A stretch of DNA of 64,000 nt. Source: USCg-Taylor sp050740455 (GTDB taxonomy: Bacteria; Pseudomonadota; Gammaproteobacteria; JACCXJ01). This document shows, piece by piece, positions 8,661-16,621 of the stretch. The DNA lies in contig JBOIDF010000001.1 in the NCBI GenBank assembly GCA_050740455.1, positions 62,001 to 126,000 on the forward strand, read 5' to 3'. A model generated the notes under the pieces. The model saw only the letters and a list, made by a program, of their open reading frames with translations, had not been told where the DNA came from and ran no database searches. Each line of letters begins with the position of its first letter. The stretch's first letter is position 1. The position numbers and the translations under genes were made by a program.

Positions 8661-9335
8661 TTAAGAGCCCGTCCCCGCCGGGTCGCCCTCAGACCCTTCG
8701 AGCGGTACGCCACCCGTCGCATAGCATTCCTTCTTTGGCACGTTGAGATACCCGCGGCCCTTGCAGGAATTGATGCCCCAGCAGGCGATCTCGCCCGCCT
8801 CTGCTTGGGGCGCCACGGCATCGACGGACTTGTACATCGCATAGAAAGCCGCGGCGGCCGCCACACTCAGCGCCGCCCCCTTGGCCGCGCGGGTCGCGAG
8901 GTCTGGCTTGTTCGCCTCCTCTGCTATCGAGGCCTCAGGCTCCTCACGAACCTGTGGGGCGCAGGCCGTGGCGCGCCGGCCGTTGACGACATCCCACACG
9001 CTGCCTCCAACGAGCAGCGCGAGCCCGCCATAGACCGACCAAGGCATCGGGTAGAGCCCGGTGACCAAGAGCCACAAGCCCACTGCGCCGAACACGCCCC
9101 CGCAGACACCCAACCAGAAAGGCGCGAGGTTCGCGTGGCCGCGCGCGGAGCGGTAGAGCAGCCAAAGGCTCAAAGCGATAAACCCGACGAAGATGGGAAA
9201 GAGATACGCGTCGTGGATCAGGAACCCGAGACCCACTGCGCCCACCGCGGCGATGACCGCCGATATCCCTAAGCAGCACGCGGCCGCGATGGCTGCGCCG
9301 ATGAGCCCGGCAAATTGTTTCATAAAATCCTGCAT
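8661..9335 (-). CDS. MerC-like membrane protein fused to bufferin-like Cys tail
   Basis: A 224-residue protein in two parts. Residues 1-115 are a four-helix membrane domain with a Cys-Cys pair at 20-21 in the first helix, like MerC/MerT-type Hg(II) importers. After a polar linker and one more hydrophobic segment (about 150-170) comes a tail with CWGINSCKG and a later cysteine (C185, C191, C204) and a KEC..TGG ending. That tail resembles the C-x-G-x-N-x-CKG cores of BufA2-type bufferin precursors, copper-binding peptides matured by a DUF692 enzyme. No DUF692 gene lies in the window. The MerC part is confident; the bufferin comparison is made by eye. It sits between merE and merA copy 1, so mercury uptake is likely. 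Confidence 0.7.
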   Translation of the reverse strand: MQDFMKQFAGLIGAAIAAACCLGISAVIAAVGAVGLGFLIHDAYLFPIFVGFIALSLWLLYRSARGHANLAPFWLGVCGGVFGAVGLWLLVTGLYPMPWSVYGGLALLVGGSVWDVVNGRRATACAPQVREEPEASIAEEANKPDLATRAAKGAALSVAAAAAFYAMYKSVDAVAPQAEAGEIACWGINSCKGRGYLNVPKKECYATGGVPLEGSEGDPAGTGS

Positions 9336-9422
9336 ACCTGTCTCCTCCGGTTTTTACCCCGAAGCTCACCGGTTCAAGGGAGCGGTGCGCGGGGCTCGAT
9401 CAAAATGGTTCGTGGTTTAGTG

Positions 9423-9686
9423 TCACGAGCCATCGATTCGTTTACCGCGCCAGACCCAGATGGCGGCGCAGAGCGAGAGCAAGAAGAGCACGGAAAACAG
9501 CATAACCGCCTCGTCGAAGTGCGCCGCGAGCAAAGCACCGGCAGCGGTCCCCGAGAGCGCCAGCGCAAGGAACGGCACATGACAGGGGCAGGTGATGAGC
9601 GCCAGAAAGCCGAGGGCGCAGCTCCACCGACGGCGCCGTGTGGGAGCGGAGTCATGCGTGAGAATGAACTCGTCGCTTTTGATCAT
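9423..9686 (-). CDS. merE: MerE-like mercury transport protein
   Basis: An 87-residue inner-membrane protein. The diagnostic pair ITCPCHVPFLALALSGT (cysteines 33 and 35), followed by TAAGALL and a second hydrophobic helix, matches MerE, a two-helix protein that moves Hg(II) and organomercury across the inner membrane. The start at 9686 has GAGGAG six bases upstream; a longer upstream frame to 9926 is not needed and overlaps other small genes. It lies in the mer cluster between merA copy 2 and the MerC-like fusion. The basic N-terminus (TRRRR) is consistent with a cytoplasmic N-terminus. Confidence 0.82.
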   Translation of the reverse strand: MIKSDEFILTHDSAPTRRRRWSCALGFLALITCPCHVPFLALALSGTAAGALLAAHFDEAVMLFSVLFLLSLCAAIWVWRGKRIDGS

Positions 9687-9696
9687 CGCCATCTCC

Positions 9697-9807
9697 TCAG
9701 AGATTTGAAATGCCTGGGATAAGCCCCCGAGGGGTCCTTTTCGCCCACTTATTTGGGCTTGGACGCCTCTTTTTTTTCTCGCTTCTCTCGTCGGCGCTTC
9801 TCTCCAT
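9697..9807 (-). CDS. Possible 36-residue basic peptide
   Basis: A short frame with a good ribosome-binding site (GGAGGAG, four bases before the ATG). The product is very basic (SEKKKRRPSPNKWAKRTPRG) and has no membrane segment. It ends just before the merE ribosome-binding site, which would fit translational coupling. I do not recognise it, and low complexity makes chance coding possible. Confidence 0.3.
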   Translation of the reverse strand: MERSADERSEKKKRRPSPNKWAKRTPRGLIPGISNL

Positions 9808-9829
9808 CGGTCTCCTCCCGCGGATCTCG

Positions 9830-9913
9830 CTACATCAAGGTTAAATTCCACATCGCGACCATTACCAACCCGAATGCAGCCACAAATCCAATCAACTTCA
9901 GAAGGTCTTCCAT
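9830..9913 (-). CDS. Small single-pass membrane peptide in mer cluster
   Basis: A 27-codon frame starting 14 bases downstream of merA copy 2, with GGAGG six bases before its ATG. The product (MEDLLKLIGFVAAFGLVMVA and a short tail) is almost entirely hydrophobic and would form one membrane helix. It has no cysteine, so it is not itself a mercury ligand. Position and ribosome-binding site support expression; the function is unknown. Confidence 0.5.
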   Translation of the reverse strand: MEDLLKLIGFVAAFGLVMVAMWNLTLM

Positions 9914-9927
9914 AGCGGACCTCCACT

Positions 9928-11643
9928 TCATCCTGCGCAGCAGGACAGTTGTTTCACGTCTTTGGTGAAGGTCTGCGCGCAGAGCTTGAGGCCCTCCACC
10001 ATGGTGAGGTAGGGGAAGAGCTGATCGGCCAGGTCCTTGACCGTGAGGCGCTGACGGACGGCGAGCGCCGCCGTCTGAATGATGTCCCCACCCTCCGGAG
10101 TCAGTACCTGAGCCCCCAGCAGCCGCCCGCTCTCGCGCTCGGAGACCAGCTTGATGAAGCCCCGGGTGTCGAAGTTCGCGAGCGCCCGCGGCACGTTATC
10201 CAAGCTCAAGGTGCGGCTATCCACCTTAAGGCCCTCCTCACTCGCTTGCGCCGCCGTGAGGCCCACGGTCGCGACCTGCGGATCGGTGAACACGACCTCG
10301 GGGACGGCCGAGAGATCCAAGGCCGCCTCCCCGCCCATCATGTTGATCGCCGCGCGGGTGCCGGCCGCCGCAGCCACATACACGAACTGCGGCTGGGTCG
10401 TGCAATCCCCCGCGGCATAGACAGGCTCGGCGCTCGTCCGCATATGATCGTCGACGACGATGGCGCCGCGCTTGTCTGTATTGATCCCCACCTTCTCCAA
10501 CCCCAGGCCGGCCGTGTTCGGGGTGCGGCCTGTGGCCACGAGCAGGCGGTCGCCGATGAGGGTTTCGCTGCCTATATCGACACTGAACCGCTTGCGGAAC
10601 CACTGGCGGCCATAGCCCACCTGCTTCACGGCGGTATGGGTCAAGATGCGCATGCCTTCGGCTGCGAGCACCGCTTTAAGCCCCTCCCCAATGGCCGGGT
10701 CGGTCTTGGACAGCAGGGTAGAGCGCGCAATGAGCGTCACCTTCGAGCCCAGTCGCAGAAACGCCTGGCCCAACTCCACCGCAACCACCGAGCCCCCGTA
10801 GACGATGAGGTGTTCCGGCAACCGTTCGGCCACGAGCGCCTCGGTCGAGGTCCAGTAGGGTGTGTCCTTGAGACCCCGCGTCTCGGGGATGGCGGGCGAG
10901 GCGCCGGTCGCGATCAAGATACGGTCGGCGTGCAGCCTTTTCTCCTTGCCGTCCGGCTGTTTCACCGTGAGGCCGCCGCCCTTGGTGAAGTGCGCGGATC
11001 CAGATACGAGCGAGATTCTGGGATTCGATTCCAGAATGTTTTCGTACTTGGCATGCCGCAGCTCGTCCACCCGCCCTTGTTGCTGGGCCAAGAGCGCTCG
11101 GCGGTCGATGACGGCCACTTGTTTTTTGATACCGTCGAACGGATGAGCGGATTGCAGGTGCGCGAGATGCGCGGCCCGGATCATGATCTTGGAGGGCACG
11201 CAGCCGACGTTCACACAGGTACCGCCGAGAGTTCCCTTCTCGATCAGGGTGACGCTGGCACCCTCCTCGGCGGCGCGAATAGCGGCGGCAAACGCCGCCC
11301 CCCCGCTGCCGATGACCGCGACGTGAAGAGCGCCTCGCGATTTCCGTCGCGGTTTGACGGAAGGCGTGGGTGTGTCGACGACCGAGATCAGCGACCGGTC
11401 CGAGACCCCCTTCGCCAGAATCGAACCCTTGCGATCCAGCACCTCCGCGTCGAATCCTTTGCCCTGCACGGTACCAATGAGCTTCTCGCTATCGACCCCC
11501 GCCTCCGTCTTGATGCGGGCGGTGCCTTCGTCATACGAAACCTTGGCTTCGACTACCCCTGCCACGCCCGCCAGGGCGTCCTCGATCGATTTCGCGCAGT
11601 GATCGCAGGTCATCCCGGTGATGCGCAGGGTCTGTACGTTCAT
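9928..11643 (-). CDS. merA: Mercuric reductase MerA with N-terminal HMA domain (copy 2)
   Basis: Second complete Hg(II) reductase, 571 residues. An HMA domain (ITGMTCDHCAK, cysteines 13 and 16) is followed by a linker rich in K/R/S/P (about 90-105), the flavoenzyme core with GGTCVNVGCVPSK (cysteines 143 and 148), an NADPH site around GGSVVAVELGQ, and the C-terminal QLSCCAG. The start at 11643 (MNVQTLRI) has GAGGAG nine bases upstream; the longer upstream frame is rejected because it runs into the preceding gene. It lies directly after the membrane-HMA fusion in the merT-merP transcript, so it is the reductase controlled by the classical operator. Confidence 0.95.
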   Translation of the reverse strand: MNVQTLRITGMTCDHCAKSIEDALAGVAGVVEAKVSYDEGTARIKTEAGVDSEKLIGTVQGKGFDAEVLDRKGSILAKGVSDRSLISVVDTPTPSVKPRRKSRGALHVAVIGSGGAAFAAAIRAAEEGASVTLIEKGTLGGTCVNVGCVPSKIMIRAAHLAHLQSAHPFDGIKKQVAVIDRRALLAQQQGRVDELRHAKYENILESNPRISLVSGSAHFTKGGGLTVKQPDGKEKRLHADRILIATGASPAIPETRGLKDTPYWTSTEALVAERLPEHLIVYGGSVVAVELGQAFLRLGSKVTLIARSTLLSKTDPAIGEGLKAVLAAEGMRILTHTAVKQVGYGRQWFRKRFSVDIGSETLIGDRLLVATGRTPNTAGLGLEKVGINTDKRGAIVVDDHMRTSAEPVYAAGDCTTQPQFVYVAAAAGTRAAINMMGGEAALDLSAVPEVVFTDPQVATVGLTAAQASEEGLKVDSRTLSLDNVPRALANFDTRGFIKLVSERESGRLLGAQVLTPEGGDIIQTAALAVRQRLTVKDLADQLFPYLTMVEGLKLCAQTFTKDVKQLSCCAG

Positions 11644-11678
11644 AGCGCTTGGCTCCTCGTTGCTTTTGGACAGGCGGT

Positions 11679-12446
11679 CTATTCGCTGAGCCTCGCCTTG
11701 AAGCCCTTCGCCTCGATGCGCTCGATGAGGCGCTCGACGCCGACCTCCGCGGGCGCGCTCACTCGGGCAATCCCCTCCTCGTACGAAACCTCGGCCCACA
11801 CGCCCGGCAAGGCGTTCAAGGCGTCTTCGGCCGTACGCGCGCAGTGATCGCAGGTCATGCCCATGATGCGAAGCGTATAGGTACTCATAGTCTCTCCGTA
11901 AAGCTTAGGTATTGGCTTTTTCAGGGTCGCCTTCAATCCCCGTTCGGGGCACGCCGCTTTGTGCGACCTCAGCAGCAAAGCCGCTGCGATCGTTCCGAGG
12001 GTCGTAGGTGCCGTGATATCAAGGCTGCCTTTTGATTCTTGCCCTTGAAAGTCGAAGCGGAGAAATCGTCCCCACAGTCGTTCAGTTCCCCACCACAGTC
12101 CCGCTGTACCGATCACCAATCCCAGAGCGAGCCAGGTCCAAGCGCGTGGTCCTAAGATGAGTAGCCCAAGGCCGTCGAGTAGCCCGACACAGGCCATGAC
12201 AAAAAATAACGGTGCGGTGAAGTAACAGTGGGTCCGGCCACAGTGCCGTGCATTCGCCGTACAAGCTGTACCCATCCAGAGAAGGCTCGGGACCCCGATC
12301 CAGGCACGCATCGGCGATTCCACGAATAGGGAGCCCGCAAACGCCAAACCAGGAAGCCCCCAAGCGAGCGCGAGGCTTAGGCTCCCGGCAACCCAATCTT
12401 TTGATCGATGACCAGAGGCTTCTTGGATGTCACAGCGCGGTCTCAT
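11679..12446 (-). CDS. Membrane domain fused in frame to a MerP-like HMA domain
   Basis: A 255-residue frame without internal stops. Residues 15-150 hold about four hydrophobic helices with the motif CTANARHCGRTHCYFT between the first two, a pattern I associate with an uncharacterised family near mer genes. Residues 187-255 are a complete HMA domain (IMGMTCDHCAR, cysteines 199 and 202) that closely resembles the HMA domain of the next gene, merA. An internal ATG at 11888 with a nearby GGAG could also make the HMA domain alone as a 69-residue protein. The fused form would tether an Hg(II)-binding domain to the membrane. The upstream ATG has no obvious ribosome-binding site. Confidence 0.65.
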   Translation of the reverse strand: MRPRCDIQEASGHRSKDWVAGSLSLALAWGLPGLAFAGSLFVESPMRAWIGVPSLLWMGTACTANARHCGRTHCYFTAPLFFVMACVGLLDGLGLLILGPRAWTWLALGLVIGTAGLWWGTERLWGRFLRFDFQGQESKGSLDITAPTTLGTIAAALLLRSHKAACPERGLKATLKKPIPKLYGETMSTYTLRIMGMTCDHCARTAEDALNALPGVWAEVSYEEGIARVSAPAEVGVERLIERIEAKGFKARLSE

Positions 12447-12464
12447 GTGTCTCGGGAGGCATAC

Positions 12465-12746
12465 TCACTGAGCCACACGCGCTGGATACCCTGCGTCCGT
12501 GGTGGCCTTGATGAGGGCCGCGACACCGGTCTTGGCGTCATCGAAGGTCACGGTGGCGGTATTCGTCTCCGTCGAGACCTCTGATCTGACCACCCCTTCG
12601 ATCCGCATGAGGCTCGTTTTCACTATGGGGGCGCAGGCCGGACAGCTCATGTTGTCGACGTTGAGGTTGACTGTTCGCTCGGCGGCCAACGTGGGGTCCG
12701 CCGCCGCGAGCGCCGTCAGGAGAATGATGTGCGTTAGCTTTCGCAT
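12465..12746 (-). CDS. merP: Periplasmic mercury-binding protein MerP
   Basis: A 93-residue exported protein that binds Hg(II) in the periplasm and passes it to MerT. Residues 1-22 form a signal peptide (MRKLTHIILLTALAAA, then ADPTLAA), and the mature part is a single HMA fold with NMSCPACAP (cysteines 35 and 38). Length is typical. It follows merT by 14 bp in the operon read from the mer promoter at 13213-13243. Firm call. Confidence 0.93.
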   Translation of the reverse strand: MRKLTHIILLTALAAADPTLAAERTVNLNVDNMSCPACAPIVKTSLMRIEGVVRSEVSTETNTATVTFDDAKTGVAALIKATTDAGYPARVAQ

Positions 12747-12760
12747 GTCGATGTGTCACA

Positions 12761-13183
12761 TTATGTTTCGATAAATAGCGGCGCTACATAGGGGAACGCG
12801 AGGGCCGCAGCGATGATCACGGTCGCCGTCCAAAGGCTCAATTTGGCGAAGCGATCCGAGGCCGGTCTCGCGCAGGACGAATCCGGTAGGCATGCCGCTT
12901 TCTGCTTGCCGTAGACCATCACGAATCCTGCCACGAGGCACGTGAGTGTTACGAACACGAAGTAGGGTTGATAAGGGGCTAACGCCGTTAGGTTACTGAT
13001 CCACGCGCCACTGATCCCGAGCGCAAATAAGACCAGCGGCAGGACACAACAAGAAGAGGCCGCGATCGCGGCGACGATGCCGCCGATCGACACCAGCGTT
13101 TTCCCCGCCGCCTGATGTGTCCGACGAGTTTCAGCCGCTGCCTGTCTCATCAAAGAATCCTCCGACGGGTTACCGGAAGCCAT
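12761..13183 (-). CDS. merT: Mercuric transport protein MerT
   Basis: Inner-membrane Hg(II) importer of 140 residues with three hydrophobic helices. The first helix carries the essential Cys-Cys pair (AASSCCVLPL, C45-C46), and the cytoplasmic loop carries two more cysteines (C98, C104), as in canonical MerT. The N-terminus is about 20 residues longer than in Tn501 MerT. The ATG has AGGAG eight bases upstream and lies about 20 bp downstream of the predicted transcription start. It is the first gene of the merT-merP-fusion-merA operon. Confidence 0.93.
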   Translation of the reverse strand: MASGNPSEDSLMRQAAAETRRTHQAAGKTLVSIGGIVAAIAASSCCVLPLVLFALGISGAWISNLTALAPYQPYFVFVTLTCLVAGFVMVYGKQKAACLPDSSCARPASDRFAKLSLWTATVIIAAALAFPYVAPLFIET

Positions 13184-13212
13184 GGCGATTTCTCCTAATC
13201 CGATTGTTAGGT

Positions 13213-13243
13213 ACTATAGACCCTGTAGTAACTACAGAGTCAA
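13213..13243 (-). promoter_or_regulatory. mer promoter-operator with 19-bp spacer
   Basis: Read on the minus strand: -35 TTGACT (13243-13238), a 19-bp spacer holding the dyad CTGTAGTTACTACAG, and -10 TATAGT (13218-13213). The over-long 19-bp spacer with a central dyad is the signature of MerR-activated promoters, where Hg-MerR untwists the DNA. It faces merT and lies just outside the divergent merR start. Confidence 0.92.
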
Positions 13244-13259
13244 GAGGCGTTGGTACGCA

Positions 13260-13694
13260 ATGAACATTAATGCCGAGTCCAGCCGGACAGGCTTGAAAAT
13301 CGGCCAGCTTGCGCAGGCCACGAAGTGCAACATCGAAACCATTCGCTACTACGAACGGGCGGGACTCCTTCCTTTACCTCCCCGTACGCAAGGCGGTTAC
13401 CGGAGCTATGAATTAGAACATGTCAAGCGCCTGAACTTCATTCGGCGAGCCAGGGATCTCGGATTTAGTCTCGAAGAGGTCCGGGCTTTGTTACGGCTCG
13501 TGGACGCGCGCGGACGATCGTGCAACGAAGCGCGTGCTCTCGCCGCCCAACACCTCACGGGTGTGCAAGCCAAGATCACGGATCTGAAATCCATGGAGCG
13601 GGTACTGAAAACCATGATCGCTCTCTGCAAAGACGGGAACCTCCCGGATTGTCCACTCATCGAGGCCCTCTTTCGGGAGTCTGGCTTAAGGTAA
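13260..13694 (+). CDS. merR: Mercury-responsive regulator MerR
   Basis: Hg(II)-dependent activator/repressor of 144 residues, divergent from merT. It has the MerR winged helix (IGQLAQATKCNIETIRYYER) and a long coiled-coil dimer helix. The three mercury ligands are present at C88, C123 and C131 (SCNEA, LCKDG, DCPLI). The start at 13260 is preferred to an upstream ATG at 13182, which would place coding sequence across the operator. Its binding site at 13213-13243 ends 16 bp before the start, so autorepression is expected. Firm call. Confidence 0.94.
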   Translation: MNINAESSRTGLKIGQLAQATKCNIETIRYYERAGLLPLPPRTQGGYRSYELEHVKRLNFIRRARDLGFSLEEVRALLRLVDARGRSCNEARALAAQHLTGVQAKITDLKSMERVLKTMIALCKDGNLPDCPLIEALFRESGLR

Positions 13695-14332
13695 GGTCCG
13701 GGATCCTGGTTTTCCCGCTAGGCCGCAAAGAAATCACTGACATAGGCATGCCCCTTGCCTTAAGGAAGCGCGAACGGTCAAGCGCCCCTGTGTGGTGGAG
13801 TTACCACGCATAGAGGTATAACCGAATTAACTTACCTAAGGAAGGTTAGACAATGAAAGTATTATTAGCAGCTATCTACGTGCTTTCAACGGCAGCAGTT
13901 ACGATATTTGTTCAGGCTATAATATTCTGAGGAACGGAATTGTCGGTAAGTCGTTTACCATAGAGGCATTCAGGGTTATGCCCTGAAGCAACTCGTTCGC
14001 TCTCGGTTTTCTTACATAGCCCCGCCCGCGATGTCCTCGCGATTTTGGCGGAAGCATTAGCGACCTTCATCCGTCAGTACCGCCATTGTTCGTGCCCCAA
14101 CGGCGGGCGATTTAGGTCTTCCCGAATGGTGCGCCACATGGGCAGGTAACAATCCATCAATTTCATGAATCGGTCTCCATGACGTCACTCTAGCACTTCG
14201 TTCAGACTCATACCATATTGGAAAACACTCTGCATTGATTCGATCGGGACTCGTCTGCTACACTGTGTTGCACCGGCACCACATGGGGGCACGCGGCGAG
14301 CGGGCCGTTGCTAGCCGCTCGAGGGGGACACC
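13695..14332. other. Gene-poor gap between merR and the signalling block
   Basis: About 640 bp separating the mercury island from the signalling genes. It contains one likely small peptide gene (13853-13930), a 7-bp hairpin TTCAGGG/CCCTGAA at 13969-13987 without a T-run, and a doubtful 30-codon minus-strand frame at 14074-14166 (MKLMDCYLPMWRTIRED...) with a weak GGAG. From about 14270 it becomes similar to the sequence upstream of the response-regulator gene at 18766. Confidence 0.5.
13853..13930 (+). CDS. Small hydrophobic peptide
   Basis: A 25-codon frame with AGGAAGG about eight bases before the ATG. The product (MKVLLAAIYVLSTAAVTIFV plus a short hydrophobic end) would form one membrane helix. 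It lies downstream of merR on the same strand. Lower local GC than its neighbours. No family is recognised, and function is unknown. Confidence 0.4.
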   Translation: MKVLLAAIYVLSTAAVTIFVQAIIF

Positions 14333-14628
14333 GTGCAGGATCTTAAGGCCGTACGCCTCGTCGAGGACAATCCGAACGACCCGGAGCTGACGCTCGAGGC
14401 GTTCGCCGATTATCGCCTCGCCCTCTATTGGTGCGCCGGTTCGCGGGGCCCGAGCCCGCGCCCCCGGCGGTGGTGCTCCTCGACCTCGAGATGCCCAAGG
14501 TGGACGGACTCGCGGTGCCGCGCACCGTCAAGGCCGACCCGGCCTTGAAGCCCATCCCCATCGTGATGCTCACCTCCTCGTGCCAGGGGCGCGACGTCGT
14601 CGGGTGCTACCCGCTCGGTGCAAAGAAA
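14333..14628 (+). pseudogene. Decayed response-regulator copy
   Basis: Begins with GTG and QDLKAVRLVEDNPNDPEL, closely matching the intact response regulator at 18766-19242, including about 60 bp upstream of the start. After codon 30 about 55 bp are missing and the frame shifts; the phosphoacceptor region (VVLLDLEMPKVDG) and LTSS segment continue in the next frame. Similarity ends near LG at about 14625, where the TonB-receptor frame begins. It cannot make a working receiver domain. Confidence 0.8.
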
Positions 14629-16611
14629 CGAGGACGCCGGATCCATCGTGCCCGGACCTGGGGTGGCGGACTCTGTGTGTCGTTGTTGGCGCTGGCATCG
14701 GTGAACTGCCGCGCGGGTGAAACGGCGCCGGCGCCGGCGACCAACGTCCCGGCGGAGAGCGGCGTGGCCCAACTGAAAAAGTTGAGCTTGGAAGAGCTCA
14801 TGGACATCGAGGTGACTTCGGTTTCCAAGCATCCGGAGAGACTGTCGGAGACGCCATCGGCCATCCAGGTCATTACGCAAGAGGATATTCGTCGCTCCGG
14901 CGCGACGCGCCTGCCCGAGGCGTTGCGCCTGGCCTCGAATCTGGAAGTGGCGCAGATTGACTCGCGCCGGTGGGCCATCAGTGCGCGGGGATTCAACAGC
15001 CCGTTCTCCAACAAGCTGCTGGTGCTGATAGATGGGCGTACGGTCTATACGCCGCTGTTCGCCGGGGTGCGTTGGGAGGTCCAGGATACGTTGCTGGAGG
15101 ACATCGATCGGATCGAGGTCATCAGCGGGCCAGGCGCCACGTTGTGGGGCGCCAACGCGGTCAACGGCGTGATCAACATCATCACGAAGGACGCGAAGGA
15201 CACTCAAGGGGCGGTGTTGGCGGGCGGCGGCGGTGCGGAGTTGCGCGGTTTCGGCGGCATGCGCTATGGCGGCGCCCTGACCCCCAATCTTCGGTACCGC
15301 GTCTACGGCAAGTATTTTGATCGCGACGGCACCGTGCTGCCCGACGGCCGAGATGCGAGCGACGACTGGCATATGGGCCAGGGCGGGTTTCGCATGGATT
15401 GGGACGCGTCGGAAAGCAACGTCTTCACTGTGCAAGGGGACGGTTACGACGGCAGGATTTCACAGGCGGGCGCAGATGAGATCGAGGTGAGCGGGGCCAA
15501 TGTGATCGGCCGGTGGTCGCACACCTTTTCCCAAGACTCCGATCTCCAACTACAGTTATATTACGACCGGACCCACCGCAACGATCCTCGCACAATTTCC
15601 GAAGACCTCGACACCTACGATGTGGATTTCCAACACCGTTTTCCCTTGGGCGAGCGGCACGATATCGTCTGGGGACTGGGCTACCGCTTGATTGAGAACG
15701 ACGTCAGCAACAGTCCCTTTGTGGCCTTTCTCCCGCCCCAGGTCTCGCGGCAGTGGTTCAGCGGATTCGTGCAGGATGAAATCGCGCTGGTGAAGGATCG
15801 GGTCCACCTGACGCTCGGCACCAAGATCGAGCACAACGATTACACCGGTTTTGAATTTCAGCCCAGCGGCCGGCTGGCTTGGAGGCTGAGCGAGCGGCAA
15901 ACCCTCTGGTCGGCCATTTCGCGCGCGGTCAGAACGCCTTCTCGGATCGACCGCGAGCTTTTTCTGCGTAGCGACGACCCCGACCGCCGCATCGACGGCG
16001 GACCCGATTTCGACTCCGAAGAGCTGCTCGCCTACGAGCTAGGATATCGCGTTCAACCCTTCTCCCGGCTCGCCCTTTCCCTGGCGGCCTATTACAACGA
16101 CTATGACGACCTCCGCAGTCGGGAAACTCGGCCTGCGGACGTCGTCGAGTTAGCCAACGGGCTGGAAGGCGAATCCTACGGCGCGGAATTGACGGCGGAC
16201 TATCGAGTCACTGATTGGTGGCGGCTCCAAGCAGGCTACACGGAATTGCGGATCGACCTCCGTCCCAAACCGGGCAGCACCGCCACGACCAGCAACGAAT
16301 CGAATGATTCGAAGCATCACTTTTCCCTGCGCTCGTCGCTGGATCTGCCGGATCATTGGGAATTGGACGCCGCGTTTCGTTACGTGAGCCGCATCGACAA
16401 TCAGCAGGTTCCGGCCTATGGGGAGTTGGATGTGCGCCTCGGCTGGCGGCCGAGCCCGGAGCTGGAATTTTCCATCGTCGGTCAGAATCTCCTACACGAT
16501 GATCACGCCGAATTCGGCGCCCTGCTTACACGTCGTGAGATTGAACGCGGCATGATTACACATGCAGAGATTGAACGCGGCGTGTTTGCGAAAGTCCTAT
16601 GGCGCTTTTGA
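14428..16611 (+). CDS. TonB-dependent outer-membrane receptor
   Basis: Ligand-gated outer-membrane transporter energised by TonB. The plug is clear (about LSLEELMDIEVTSVSK, then TPSAIQVITQEDIRRSG, RGFNSP, VLIDGRTVY, and DIDRIEVISGPGATLWGANA), followed by a long beta-barrel that ends in the aromatic KVLWRF. A signal-peptide-like stretch lies near 14650-14720 (GGGLCVSLLALASVNCRAG), but no ATG precedes it in frame. The frame is continuous with the upstream response-regulator remnant, and the TTG at 14428 is only the earliest possible start; a GTG at 14677 is another. The original start may have been lost at the fusion. The substrate is unknown; YfiR and a kinase follow, so it may feed a sensory pathway. 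Confidence 0.82.
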   Translation: MVRRFAGPEPAPPAVVLLDLEMPKVDGLAVPRTVKADPALKPIPIVMLTSSCQGRDVVGCYPLGAKKRGRRIHRARTWGGGLCVSLLALASVNCRAGETAPAPATNVPAESGVAQLKKLSLEELMDIEVTSVSKHPERLSETPSAIQVITQEDIRRSGATRLPEALRLASNLEVAQIDSRRWAISARGFNSPFSNKLLVLIDGRTVYTPLFAGVRWEVQDTLLEDIDRIEVISGPGATLWGANAVNGVINIITKDAKDTQGAVLAGGGGAELRGFGGMRYGGALTPNLRYRVYGKYFDRDGTVLPDGRDASDDWHMGQGGFRMDWDASESNVFTVQGDGYDGRISQAGADEIEVSGANVIGRWSHTFSQDSDLQLQLYYDRTHRNDPRTISEDLDTYDVDFQHRFPLGERHDIVWGLGYRLIENDVSNSPFVAFLPPQVSRQWFSGFVQDEIALVKDRVHLTLGTKIEHNDYTGFEFQPSGRLAWRLSERQTLWSAISRAVRTPSRIDRELFLRSDDPDRRIDGGPDFDSEELLAYELGYRVQPFSRLALSLAAYYNDYDDLRSRETRPADVVELANGLEGESYGAELTADYRVTDWWRLQAGYTELRIDLRPKPGSTATTSNESNDSKHHFSLRSSLDLPDHWELDAAFRYVSRIDNQQVPAYGELDVRLGWRPSPELEFSIVGQNLLHDDHAEFGALLTRREIERGMITHAEIERGVFAKVLWRF

Positions 16612-16621
16612 GAGGGTTAGC

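Noticed and set aside
9949..11847. 632-codon plus-strand frame opposite merA copy 2
   Set aside because: Its sequence is the typical R/H/Q/G-rich shadow and the minus strand encodes an unmistakable MerA with all motifs.
14074..14166. 30-codon minus-strand frame
   Set aside because: Only a weak GGAG, no recognisable motif; kept as a note inside the intergenic entry.
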